A stretch of 64,000 bases of DNA, from contig JARZZO010000006.1 of assembly GCA_030544215.1 (NCBI GenBank), positions 48,956,501 through 49,020,500 of the forward strand, given 5' to 3'. The translations under genes and the position numbers were made by a program. Below, piece by piece: positions 20,291 through 30,659 of this stretch. How positions within the stretch are numbered: position 1 is the first letter of the stretch; every line of letters begins with the position of its first letter. Origin of the DNA: Zantedeschia hybrid cultivar (taxonomy: Eukaryota > Streptophyta > Magnoliopsida > Alismatales > Araceae). The notes under the pieces are model-generated. The model made no database searches and had not been told where the DNA came from. It saw nothing but the letters and a program-made list of their open reading frames with translations.

Positions 20291-21480
20291 TACGACCTCC
20301 AACTTTGAAAAGTCCAAGACATGAGACGGATCTTGGACATACTTCCTCAGCATTAAAACGTGAAACACATCGTGGACTCTTACAAGACTAGGTGGCAAGG
20401 CTAGTTGATACGCCGTTTTTCCAACTCGAGTAAGAATGGGAAAAGGCCCAATAAATCGTGGACTCAGCTTGCCTCGCTTTCCAAATCTCATCACACCTTT
20501 GGAGGGTGATACTCGGAGAAACACGTGGTCCCCAACCTCGAACTTAAGCGGTCTCTTGTAAATATCTGCATAACTCTTCTGTCTACTCTGAGATGCAGTC
20601 AACCTCTGCTGCACCACTCCGGCAACCTCTGCGTACTGCTGTACCATCTATGGCCCTGCCATCTACCTTTCACCAATCTCAGACTAATTCACAGGAGATC
20701 GACACGGCTGCCCGTACAAGGCCTCATACGGTGCCATGCCGATATTGGAATGATAAGTGTTACTATATGCAGACTCTACAGTAGAGAAATGCTGCTCCCA
20801 AGAACCTCCGCAATCTAGGCAACAAGCCCTGATAATGTCCTCCAGTATCTGAATGGTCCTCTCTGACTGTCCATTACTCTTAGGATGGTAAGCTGAGCTA
20901 AAAGCTAACTGTGTACCGAAGGCTTTCGAAAAAGTCCTCCAAAATCTAGAAGTAAATCTCGGATCTTGATCTGACACAATGGACAAGGGCACCCCATGCA
21001 GAGAGATGATCTGGTCCACAAACAACCTAGCCAACTTACCGACTGACCAGTCCTTCCTAATAACTAGAAAGTGCACGGACTTGGTCAATCGATCAACAAT
21101 GACCCAGATCGCCTCTCTCCTACCAGGTGACACAGGCAGTCCCATCACAAAGTCCATACTCACGTGTTCCGATTTTCACTCTGGGATCGACAAAGGTTGC
21201 AACAAACCTCCTGGCCTTTGATGTTCTGCCTTAACCTGCTGACAATTCAGGCACCTCGCTAAATACTCACCACATCCTTCTTCATACCGGGCCACCAAAA
21301 GTGCTTCCTGAAACAATGATACATCTTGGTCATGCCCGGATGTACTGCATATCTAGAAAGGTGCGCCTCATCCAAAACACACTTACGCACCTCGTCCTCT
21401 ACTGAGACATAAAGCCTACCTCGAAACATGACCGTGCCATCATCCCATAGCTCCGTCTCTGGTATCTAAAGAATCCGTGG
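20255..21480 (-). pseudogene. Tekay-type integrase
   Basis: The HHCC zinc-binding region is in broken frame at 21350-21210 (KMYHCFRKHFWWPGMKKDV). The catalytic core is open at 21163-20684 with the D,D,E residues in MDFVMGLP, SDQDPRFTSRFW and NGQSERTIQ. A stop near 20683 separates the C-terminal piece 20647-20255, which carries the GPF/Y signature (KLSPRFIGPFPILTRVG..AYQLALPPSL). It would insert element cDNA into chromatin. The core is close to consensus, so decay is recent to moderate. Confidence 0.87.
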
Positions 21481-22113
21481 TCACTCTGAATCTACCCTCT
21501 GAGCCTCTATCACTAAATGGTACATTGTTGGTCTTACAATTGAACTGGCCAACACGGATCTTCTAGCCTCTCGAGGAATCTTAAAGGAAGATTCCACAAC
21601 CTGCTCATACAATCTCCACTGTTGAATCATGACATATGATATGACCGTCTTCTGACTCAAGGCGTCCGCCACCACGTTCACCTTGTCCGGATGATAAGAG
21701 AGGTCAAGATCATAGTCCTTGGTAAACTCCATCCACCGGCGCTGCCTCAAGTTCAGATCCCTCTGCGTGAATACATACTTTAGGCACTTATGATCAGTGA
21801 AGGCCTAGAACATCTCCCTATATAAGTAGTGCCACCAGATCTTCAGTGCAAATACCACAACTGCCAACTCCAAGTCATGAGTGGGATAGTTCTCCTCAAA
21901 CGTCTTCAGCAGCCTAGAAGCATAGGCCACAACCTTACCATGCTGCATCAGAACTGTACCCAAACTTCGACGAGATGCATCTGAGTAAACCACAAATCCA
22001 CCAGAACCAGATGCAAGCACTAGAACTGGAGCTGAAGTGAGACGAGTTTTCAACTCAACAAAGCTTCGCTCACACTCCTCAGTCCATACAAAACGAACTC
22101 CCTTATGAGTCAA
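21481..22113 (-). pseudogene. Tekay-type RNase H and connection
   Basis: The minus-strand frame 22113-21805 reads FVWTEECERSFVELKTRLTS, then VYSDASRRSLGTVLMQ and YPTHDLELAVVVFALKIWWHY. 21750-21481 continues with RRWMEFTKDYDLDLSYHPDK and NVVADALSQK. These are the gypsy RNase H landmarks; the DAS, ELE and ADALS motifs hold the metal-binding acidic residues. A stop near 21804 and a break at about 21770 interrupt it (L..RHYLYG replaced by WWHYLYREMF then stop). Would degrade RNA in RNA:DNA hybrids during reverse transcription. Confidence 0.85.
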
Positions 22114-22368
22114 CCTTGAGAAGGGTGTTGCTATAGAAGAAAAATCCTAGACAAACCGCCAATAATATCCTGGCAACCCCAAGAAGCTCCTAATCTCTAA
22201 CACAGTCATCGGTCTTCCCCAATCCATCACTGCTTCAATCTTGGTTGTATCCACTAAAATACCATTACTCGAAATGACATGCCCCAGAAAGTACACTTGA
22301 TCTAACCAAAACTCATACTTACTAAACTTAGCATATAGTTGGTTCTCTCTCAGGACCTACAACACCAC

Positions 22369-22989
22369 CTAAAGATGCTTGGCATGTTGTTCCTCGAAAG
22401 AAGAATACACTAGAATATCATCCACAAATACTACCACAAACTGATTTAAATAGGCCCTAAAAACCCGATTCATCAAATCCATGAAAGCTTCCGGGGCATT
22501 GGTCAAGCCGAAAGGCAAAACCAAAAACTTATAATGTCCGTACCGAGTACTGAAAGCCGTCTTTCTCACATCTGACTCTTGGATCCTCATCTGATAATAC
22601 CTTGACCATAAGTCAATCTTCGAGAACACCTTGGCAGACTGCAACTGATCCATCAGATCATCGATCCTTAAAAGTGGGTACTTATTCTTTATTGTTACTT
22701 GGTTCAACTGTCTATAATCTATACATAGCCTCAAAGAGCCATCCTTCTTCCCAACAAATAGAACGGGAGCACGTCGCGGAGAAGTGCTAGGACGGATAAA
22801 GCCCTTATCCAACAAATCCTGCAACTGCGCCTTCAACTTAATGAGTTCGGCTGGGGCCATCCGATACGGGACCTTAGACAAGGGTGTCGTACCCGGTACA
22901 ACCTCAATAGTGAACTTAACCTCTCGCAAAGGAGGAAGGCCAGGCAACTCCTTAGGAAACACGTCAACAAAGGCACAAACTACAGGCAC
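22369..22989 (-). pseudogene. Tekay-type reverse transcriptase
   Basis: A 206-codon open frame begins in FVDVFPKELPGLPP, the standard RT lead-in, and contains LCIDYRQLNQVT, KIDLWSRYYQMRI (usually KIDLRSGYHQ), LPFGLTNAPEAFMDLMNRVF and the catalytic FVDDILVYS box. Both catalytic Asp residues of the VDD box are kept. The thumb continues in broken frames to about 22114. RNA- and DNA-dependent DNA polymerase of the element. The protease that should precede it is missing, so it joins almost directly to gag. Confidence 0.88.
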
Positions 22990-23029
22990 CCCGCAAGGAC
23001 AGTAAGTATACCTTCCACCAAGTTAGACG

Positions 23030-24165
23030 CGCGAGCCTCCTTCTTGGTGATAGCGAGAACTCTCCCCTGGGTCCTCGGCTTCTTCTGATCTCCTGGTCCC
23101 TACCCCTGACCATGCCCCTACGGCCAATACCTCGCCAAATGGCCCTATTGGCCACAAGTATAACACCTCCCAACAAATGCAGGACAGTGAGTCCCACCAC
23201 GAATACCACCACAATGGTGACAAGCTTATGGCAATCTCTGCGCTGCCTCTTGCTATGTGCTGGGTACCGACTGACTATACTGCATCTACCTGGGTCTGCT
23301 ACTGCCATTGCTACTGCTGCTGCCGCCACCACCTCGAAAGAACCTCCTGAATCTAGAGCCGAGTGAAGACGATCCCGATCCAGACGAAGGAGTTGTTGTC
23401 GCTGCTGCTGTCTTCCCCTTGTCGTATGTTGGCCCCTGAGTAGCTAGTCCCCTCTCCCAAGTCGACTGATTGTGCTGTGCCTCTACTACTGCGGCACGCT
23501 TAATCGCCGATGCCAAGTCAGAACAACAGTGGGACGCCACAAAACTCCTCAACTTGGACCTTAGTCTGTCCACGAACCTCTCAGCCTGATGCTTCATATC
23601 CCGCGAGATGAAGGGTACAAGCCATCCTAAAGTGATGAACTTCATCTGGTACTCGAGCATTGTCATGCTCCCTTGGGTTCAACTCCATAAACTCCCTCTC
23701 CTTGGCCTTTTGTACATGCCTAAGTAAGTACTACCCGTTGAACTCTGTTACAAATGTCTCCCATGGAATCTCTCTAAGATTCTTATCTACAGAAGACAAA
23801 CTCTTCAAAGTGGTCCACCAATTATAGGCATCATCCTTCAACATGAAGGTAGCCAACGGGGTCCTCTCAACTGCCACACAGTCTAAAGTGTCAAAAGTCT
23901 TCTCTATTTCCTTTAGCCAATGAGCTGCCTCATCAGGGTCAGGACGACCGGCGAAATGAGGCGGCCTTAGCTTCAGGAATCTCTCCAAAGTAGCTAAAGG
24001 CCCTCCCCGAGCACTAGAACTTTCACTAGGGTCTCGGTTCCGATACCTAGTCAATGTTTCCATCATTGCCTCCACAAAACGTTCCATATTCTGCCTACCA
24101 ACCTAAGATCTGCTAGACACATCTACTTGATTACGGATAATGGGCACTCTCTTTCTAGGAGCCAT
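23030..24165 (-). pseudogene. Tekay-type gag, broken
   Basis: Start ATG at 24165 (MAPRKRVPIIRNQVDV), an in-frame TAG soon after, then an open piece 24087-23731 with RFLKLRPPHFAGRPDPDE and AYNWWTTLK, and 23666-23286 with MTMLEYQMKFITLGWLVPF. A zinc-knuckle remnant follows (CYTCGQ, stop, GHLARYWP), with the last Cys replaced by Trp. The chain then reads into RVLAITKKEARASNL, the usual lead-in to protease, and breaks off. Capsid and RNA-binding protein of the element, not functional here. Confidence 0.8.
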
Positions 24166-24319
24166 CGACTAGCCTACAATCACAATAATCGGAAACCTCT
24201 AATTAGAACCCAAAACCTAAACTACCGCCGCCTGTACGGGACAATGTATTTATTTGTTGAAATTACGGCATTAACCCAATTATTCATCTATTTGCCAGAC
24301 CGAATGCTTTGATACAAAC

Positions 24320-24972
24320 TGTAACGACCCGTTACCCTATAATCAGAGATCTGATTACTAAATGGGTACTGAATCATTAAAATTAGAAACTGAACCAGAA
24401 TCTCAAATAAGTCTGGGAAATAAATGATAAACTAAGCTAAACAATTCACACAACATCGAATTGTAAAGAAAGTGCAGGAATTAAAAATTATCACAATTCG
24501 ACCCGACTCAGCAAATAATTACATAATCCAACTGAAATGAAATATTTATGCATACAGGATTGAAAGTTAAAAGAACAACTACATTGGGACATACCTCAGA
24601 ATAGTGACTGATGGCGCGCAACCTGAGACGAAACCCTCCGTACTACGCCTACTTGGAACCCTCACCTAAAAACCACAGGGGTGAGTCTCATTGAAATGGA
24701 CTCAGTCCGATCCCTACCACCCACTTACGCATCCACAAGTGCAACAACACGAATATAAGCAATTAAATAAGTAAAGCAGTAAACATAGTTCCCAAATTCT
24801 GATATGAAACACGTGCATTCAAAGATGCAACATGCATAACTCTAAAACCACTCAACTCAACACCGGAGTCCACAACTAGCGTTCCTGCGAAACACACAAA
24901 TTATACAAACCACGGAATCCAATCACGTGGAAACCCTCATCCTCAAAGTACAGTTTCGAACATGTATTTAAC
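24320..24972 (-). repeat. LTR3, left piece
   Basis: TGTAACGACCCG start, aligned with LTR2 from 18367. About 300 bp corresponding to LTR2 18963-19260 are deleted near 24905. It stops at ...CATGTATTTAAC, where organelle-like DNA begins; the LTR resumes at 47165 with about 16 bp lost at the junction. Confidence 0.8.
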
Positions 24973-26564
24973 TCCTGGTAGTTTCCTAAGAGCCAATTGG
25001 AGTCATAAGGTAGACCCTTCCAATTGCGGCCAACAACTGGGAAAGCAAGTTCAAATTATGTTCCATGTCGGTCTAGGTGAGCTACCTTTAAGTAAGATTT
25101 TTTATCTATTGAATTGTCTAAGCTTATTACTAAGTAAGCTGGCTGACTTCTTTGAGTGTTAGTTGCCATCCACCCAGTGCTATGCTAGAGAATATGATGC
25201 ATAAGCGGGAGCATCGGTAGGAAGGAGTAGTTTACAGTCTAGTTGCCTTGCATTGACACCTAAATGCTCTCATCTCCTTGGATAGGAGGTATTAGATATG
25301 TCATTCAATCGACAGTTAAAAAAGTGGAATTCACAAATAAGGTAGTTGTAATGTTGACCAATGTGACAATGTAAAGATTGGTCAGCATGGTCAACAAACC
25401 CATTTTGCATAAAGAAGAAAAATGCCATTTCTTTCCGATAGTTTCAAAGGGCAGAATGCATTTATCCCAAAATACCGGGCTGATTGACCAAGGTCTAAAT
25501 CTGCCGAAAGAGAATCAGCTGCAGCTATTACAGACCGCACATGAATCTCATCGTTTTGAACTGCCAGGGGCGGAAGCAGTCACTGCCTTTCATAAGTACC
25601 AACTAGCCTTGAGTTTGTCCTCTGATATCCTATTCCAATCCAATTCCATGTTCTGTCTGAGGAATATTAATAATAATGGAAAATGCAATCCCGGCCAGGA
25701 GTTCCTTAACGGCTATGCGCCAAAGCACTAGTTGGCTTGAAGTCAAGTGCGGATCGGATTCTGTGGCATTTTGAATAGTTGGATGCAAATCAGGGACCTT
25801 TGGTGGGCCTTCAAGAGCCGGGTTGGGACAGATAGCAGATGTGACATTTCACATAGGAGACCTCTCCCCTGGGTATAGGATAGATCCTATTCCTAGTGAG
25901 TGCCAAGCTAGCATAGTGACTTCCGATTCTCTTTGCTGCACAACCGTCAAAGCTACAAACAAGCACATGGGAAGTTGGGATCCATTTCATTCGGAGTTAT
26001 TGGCATCTTCCTTATCTAATGGAGCGGGAAATAAGTGACATGTCGACTCACTGTATTCCATGTCCTCTTCGTCTACTATGTGACCTACTCCTCATCCCAT
26101 TCATTCGGCAACAAATCATCTGCTCACTTGTGACAAGCACCATTGATTCTAGCACAACTGATTCAATGTCAAAGGACAAAGGAAAGGCGACAAATGCTCT
26201 TATTCCAACAAGCCCAAAAAAGAAAGAGGAGATATTGGCTAAATTCTTGCCGATGATATTACCAGTTATTCCGACAACTTATGATATCACCCTCGGGTCA
26301 CTCCCGAAAGAGTGAAATCCATTCCTTTAGGATAGCAAGGCTACGTGGTCTTCTCTTCCCACAGCAGATTCTATACCAGTCTTCTATCCAACAACGCTTA
26401 CTCTTGAACCGTACATTGCGGTTATTGCATCAAGCACGGGTTACGAAAGCAAGGGTGTCAGCGGCTTTCCTTCTCAGATGGTAGACTCTTTTCTCGACGT
26501 AAGGATTGGTACTTGAATATGCATGTAAGGAGCGCATTCATGAGCACTAGCTGATAGAATTGGG
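24973..26564. other. Organelle-like DNA block, left part
   Basis: No LTR, retroelement protein or family repeat matches within the window except its last 101 bp (26464-26564), which recur at 34247-34347. Base composition and texture (short open frames, runs such as GGAAGGAGTAG, CTTTCCTTC) resemble plant mitochondrial intergenic DNA, but I recognise no mitochondrial gene. The longest open frame (25378-25731, 117 codons) has no familiar motif. Confidence 0.4.
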
Positions 26565-26682
26565 TGGCCACAAAGCCAATCATTGTACATTCTAGTTCAG
26601 ATTATTAATAAAGGTAATTATTTCTTCATTTATAGTTCTTGCAAATTAACTATCGTAATGAAGGTCCGTAGACAAATGTATG

Positions 26683-26901
26683 GGATATTGAATCATGATG
26701 AGATCATGATAGTGAGATCAATATCCTCAGTCACTTGTCTTAAACAGTTCTCGGTCATAGGATATTTGAGATGGACATTAAATATCCGATAAGATCGACA
26801 CAAGTTATATCTGCTCATGTGATGAGGGTGAATGATTTCACATTCACTCGTGTGGTGACACTAAGATAAACTTGTGGGTGCTCATTAGAGAATGAGTTCA
26901 C
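26683..26901 (+). promoter_or_regulatory. U3 hairpin cluster H1-H4 (copia B)
   Basis: H1: GGATATTGA (26683-26691) with TCAATATCC (26718-26726). H2: GGATATTT (26760-26767) with AAATATCC (26780-26787). H3: GTGAATG (26828-26834) with CATTCAC (26841-26847). H4: CTCATT-AGAG-AATGAG (26881-26896) with outer GTG/CAC. Loops match those of copia A and the solo copia LTR, while the stems of H1-H3 differ and remain complementary. Confidence 0.65.
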
Positions 26902-27756
26902 TGAACAGACCCAAATAAGAATTCCTGGATGGTAATTATACCTATTAGTCAACCAGGGAATTCAATCGTTGCAGTAGCACAGTTGGTCCTTTGACCTGAG
27001 TCACCAATGATACCTTGTTTGTAGACCATTGTGTCTTGATTCTCTGATTTGTGGACTTTAACCATTAAGCCCACGATAGTCAGTCTCTCAGATACAGTGG
27101 AAAGCTTGCGAAGGTAATTGAGTGAACAACAAGGGATCACTCACTCTTGGTATAAGACTGGAGAGAGAATGTCCTATGGATGTGTACACAGAAATCCTTG
27201 GCCAGGGTCAAATGAAAGAGATGCCTTTCTAGAAATTAACTGAGTACTGGAATCCATCTAAATAATGCGATAGAGGGTTTGACAATAAAACCATACCCTT
27301 GCGTTATTGGGACATTGGATGAGTGAAGGATTTTATCTGTGCGGTATCTGCAGACGGAAAGGTTCAAATAAAGGGAACAGTATCCCTTATATCTTCTGGG
27401 ATCATGAGGTAGTGTTTGGTACCGTTCATGATCAGAACAAGTGAATTAATCATAAGATGATAAACCACTTGTTTATTAAATTAATCATTTAACATATGAT
27501 GTTTAAATGTTAATTAATAAATATTAAACTTTAGAATTAGTTCTAAGTTTAATGGGCATGGAACCGGACTGATATATGGGCCTAGAGGGTCACACATATA
27601 AGAGTTCTCGTCAGACGGTGAGAGACGTTAAATTTCATGCTTATCTGGGTTTTTATGAAAAGCCGCAGGATAAACATGAAGATTTAATGGAGATTTATCC
27701 AAGGCCAAACTCTTGGATAATCATTAGGATTAATCCTTGTGCTTATCATTATTTCT

Positions 27757-27768
27757 TATAAAAAGAGG
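27757..27768 (+). promoter_or_regulatory. TATA box, copia B 5' LTR
   Basis: TATAAAAAGAGG, in the expected position before the CT-rich start region; repeated in the 3' LTR at about 45217. Confidence 0.65.
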
Positions 27769-28131
27769 CCAAGGGGAGGGGTAAAAGAGGTTGGACGAAT
27801 TTTACACCCCAAGATTCTCTATCTCCTCTCTCTCTCTCCTTCTCTCTCTTGGAGTAGATCTTTCTCTTTCCGCGCATGGTGGATTTGAGATCTGGTCGGA
27901 GCACTCAAGTCGAGGAGGAAATCGCGTCTGCAGCGGGAGCTCGTGTGGATACCTCTAGAGATCGTGCACGTGCGCGATTACCGAGTCGGAATCATCCACG
28001 GGAGATTCGAAACCCCGCAAAGGTGAAGAACCGTTCTTCCCGCGTTTAATTTTTGTCCGTTTTACGATCCCAGCAACCGATACATAGGAATCGATTTTAT
28101 TTTCCGCTGCGTTCTAGGCGATTCCTTACAG

Positions 28132-28144
28132 TGGTATCAGAGCC
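28132..28144 (+). other. Primer binding site, copia B
   Basis: TGGTATCAGAGCC, complementary to the initiator tRNA-Met 3' end, one base after the 5' LTR. Confidence 0.88.
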
Positions 28145-30172
28145 AGGTTGCTAGTTCGATCGTAAAATGGCATCGTTTTGCGTGATGATTTCTCGTTATG
28201 CGTGAAGAACCTGTATTGTACATGTTCTTGGGCTAAATATTATTTAAAATCAGGGAATCGTTCCCCGCGTTTTGGAATGTCTAAGATCATAGGGATATAA
28301 TCCCAGTTTTAAATAAGCTTTTTCTTGGGGTTGCTCAGTATGGTAGAAGATTATCTTGAAATATTTTAGGGAGCCAAAGGGATTGTCCCTGGATACGTGT
28401 GGCCCTCTGGTATGACCAGAGAGATCGCTGATGATAACCGGAATTTATTTTTTTTGATTGCCGGCATAGCCACTCTGTTATCTTCCGATGCATGCATACT
28501 GTAATGTACAGTACCGGCCATGTCAAGAGCTTCCCTATACGTGCAGGATGGTGGCCTCACGGCTTAATTATTTTTCCTTCTCTGGGAAGCATGCAGTTTT
28601 AAGGGCAGAATAGCATGGGTTTTTGCAATTTGAGTAGGCATTCAACCTTCCACCTGGTATGACCAGAGGGATCTCAAGTCTTGAACGAAACCCCATCTTC
28701 TCCGTTATAGCCGACGGGTGCCTTCTTTTTCCCACTGTCATGCGTACAGATTGTAGGCCATGCGGCCATGCAAACGGGATAAAGCCTACATGCAGGTTGA
28801 TTGGCGACGCCCGACGACGTCTTGGCATCGCCGGCGACGACCGCCGACCTCGCCGGGGTCGTCCGGCACCGCCCCGGTCACCCATCGGCCGGCGGCGCCT
28901 TCCCCCCCCAGACGGGAGGACCGCGAACCAGTCACCCCCTGCCAGAAGCCCTAATCGGGCGGCGGGGGCGACCGGCACGTGGGCCAACGGGCCGGCCCGC
29001 CCGGACCCGCTGACCCGCGCCGGATCCGGACTGGGTCCGGACCCGGCCGACCCGGCTACCTACCCGAGCCCCATTAAACCCCCTCATTAACCCTTTTTAG
29101 CCCATTTTAAACGATTTTTAGCCCATTTTAAAATTGTTCTAAAATAGAAATTTTACAGGGATAATTAATAATTGTTATTAATTATTCTTATTATTATTAA
29201 CATATTATTAAACTGTTTAATAACTGTTAATTCATTTAAAGGGTTTTATTGATTATAGGGTATTGGTTAATTATTTAAAATTGTTTTAGATAATTAACTT
29301 CCCTATTAAATCAATTAAGTTTAAAATTGTTTTAAACTTATTTTATGCATAACTTGATTTTATTTATCTGTTCAAAATGTTTGAATTAATATTTAGATTA
29401 ACTGAATGGTTTAGTTATTTCATTAGTCAATAATGTTTTGAATATTATTGATTATATTGAAATAAATGTTATTTCGAAAAGTTATTGGTATTATAATTCT
29501 ATATTTATAAAATTCAATACCAACAGTAATTATGTGATAATTATAATGCATGTGATGTATTTTATGGTGGGATGATCATGAACTTAGTATTATCATGTGA
29601 TGATTGATGTGAATGAATGCGATGCATATTTCATTTGGTATTTTAAATAGGACCTGCGTGTCCTCCTCTCTCTTAATCCAAATGTACTCTCTATCTTCCT
29701 ATAAGATTGTACTCCCCTTGATAAGATCAAGGTTTCTTATTGTTTAAATGTACATTTAAGGACCTGCGAGTCCTAAATTTCATATTTAAATGTTACGGAT
29801 TAAGTTTAGAGGACGGGATCTTCTGAAGACACCTCTGGAGGAAGGACTCGCATCAAATGGAACCAGTGTTGCTGTTTTCACATTAAGATTCTATTATGGA
29901 TCATCGTTTGGCTCCGATGATTCCATAGTAGCTTTAGCAGTCCATGATCATCCCTATTTATTTTTCTGCATATATGTGATATTTGTGGTCTATGCTATCA
30001 TATATATATTTCTATTAAGTATTATGATACTTCAAATCGAAATACTATTGATAGCACGATTTTTATAAATCAAATAAAAAACCCTCTTTTTAAAATTTAA
30101 GTTGTAAACGTGAGATATTCAGAATAATCCACGTAACCCACCATCATTATAGATCTTAGGATAATTCTTATC
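28145..30172 (+). other. Long leader of copia B with GC-rich island
   Basis: About 2 kb that copia A lacks at this place. It holds two hairpins on a shared CTGGTATGACCAG core (28405-28421 with a 7-bp stem; 28654-28666), a TACTGT/ACAGTA hairpin near 28498, and a very GC-rich stretch at about 28790-29080 with GACCCG-type repetition. Then comes AT-rich DNA with a repeated TTAGCCCATTTTAAA (about 29096-29131). Overlapping open frames on both strands of the GC-rich part (28568-28987 minus, 28659-29090 plus) look composition-driven. Confidence 0.5.
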
Positions 30173-30484
30173 TCAAATGGATTTGTTGTGCTACCACAAG
30201 GTCTATTTGATTTAGAAATTAACCTAAGTCTACGACATGTGATGTCATTAAGATAAATGGACAAATAGTGTAGTTTTGTTGTGCTACCACAAGGATTGCA
30301 CTATGAATTCATGTTATCTGAGTAATGATGGATAAACTTAACTGAATCATTTGATTTGTTGTGCTACCACAAGGTCATTCTGATTCAGGGGTTAAATTGA
30401 TCGGATATTGCAAATGTTGCAATTGTCAAGAGTTGACTGCCTAAGGGACTTGATGTGATTTGTTGTGCTACCACAAGATCATAT
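30173..30484 (+). ncRNA. Four-unit stem-loop array in copia B leader
   Basis: Four copies of the loop TTTGTTGTGCTACCACAAG, each inside a different stem. 1: TCAAATGGA (30173-30181) with TCTATTTGA (30202-30210). 2: ATAGTG (30265-30270) with CACTAT (30299-30304). 3: CTGAATCA (30342-30349) with TGATTCAG (30381-30388). 4: ATGTGAT (30453-30459) with ATCATAT (30478-30484). The loop itself can form TTGTG-CTAC-CACAA. Between 3 and 4 lies ATTGCAA-ATG-TTGCAAT (30407-30423), as in copia A. The changed but complementary stems argue for a selected RNA structure, plausibly packaging or dimerisation. Confidence 0.65.
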
Positions 30485-30659
30485 GCATGATGCCCGAAGG
30501 ATTCTGATCCCCACTAGGAGATCACCGGAATCTCCCGTTCTGTATATTAGAGGGTCATACAGATCGCCGAAAAATAGTGGGAGCCTAAATCTAGATTAAA
30601 AGTCCTAAATCTGATTTTAAGAACTATCTGCTTATTTTTATATTTCCTTGTAGGTCGCT

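Larger units (their letters stand above)
20032..24319 (-). mobile_element. Tekay/Del-type gag-pol internal region 2
   Basis: Minus strand: degenerate PBS beside LTR3 (24300-24319), gag, RT, RNase H, integrase, chromodomain-like tail, then PPT (complement of 20032-20046, with the preceding CGAGGACGAAATTCTTTTAAGG typical of Tekay/Del). The protease domain is absent. Stops and frameshifts occur in each gene. 4288 bp, shorter than a full Tekay internal region. Confidence 0.85.
26565..28130 (+). repeat. Copia B 5' LTR
   Basis: TGGCCACAAAGCC (3' LTR: TGTCCTCAAAGCC) to ...GGCGATTCCTTACA. A strong TATA box, TATAAAAAGAGG, lies at about 27757; a CT-rich stretch near 27820-27850 follows, the likely start-site region. 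U3 thus covers roughly the first 1.2 kb. Confidence 0.9.

Noticed and set aside
25378..26038. Open frames in the organelle-like block as genes
   Set aside because: No recognisable motif, no shared codon pattern, and lengths are what chance gives in this composition.
28568..29090. Open frames of about 140 codons on both strands of the GC-rich leader segment
   Set aside because: Stop codons are rare in GC-rich DNA; the predicted chains are Arg/Pro/Gly-rich with no known domain, and both strands are equally open.
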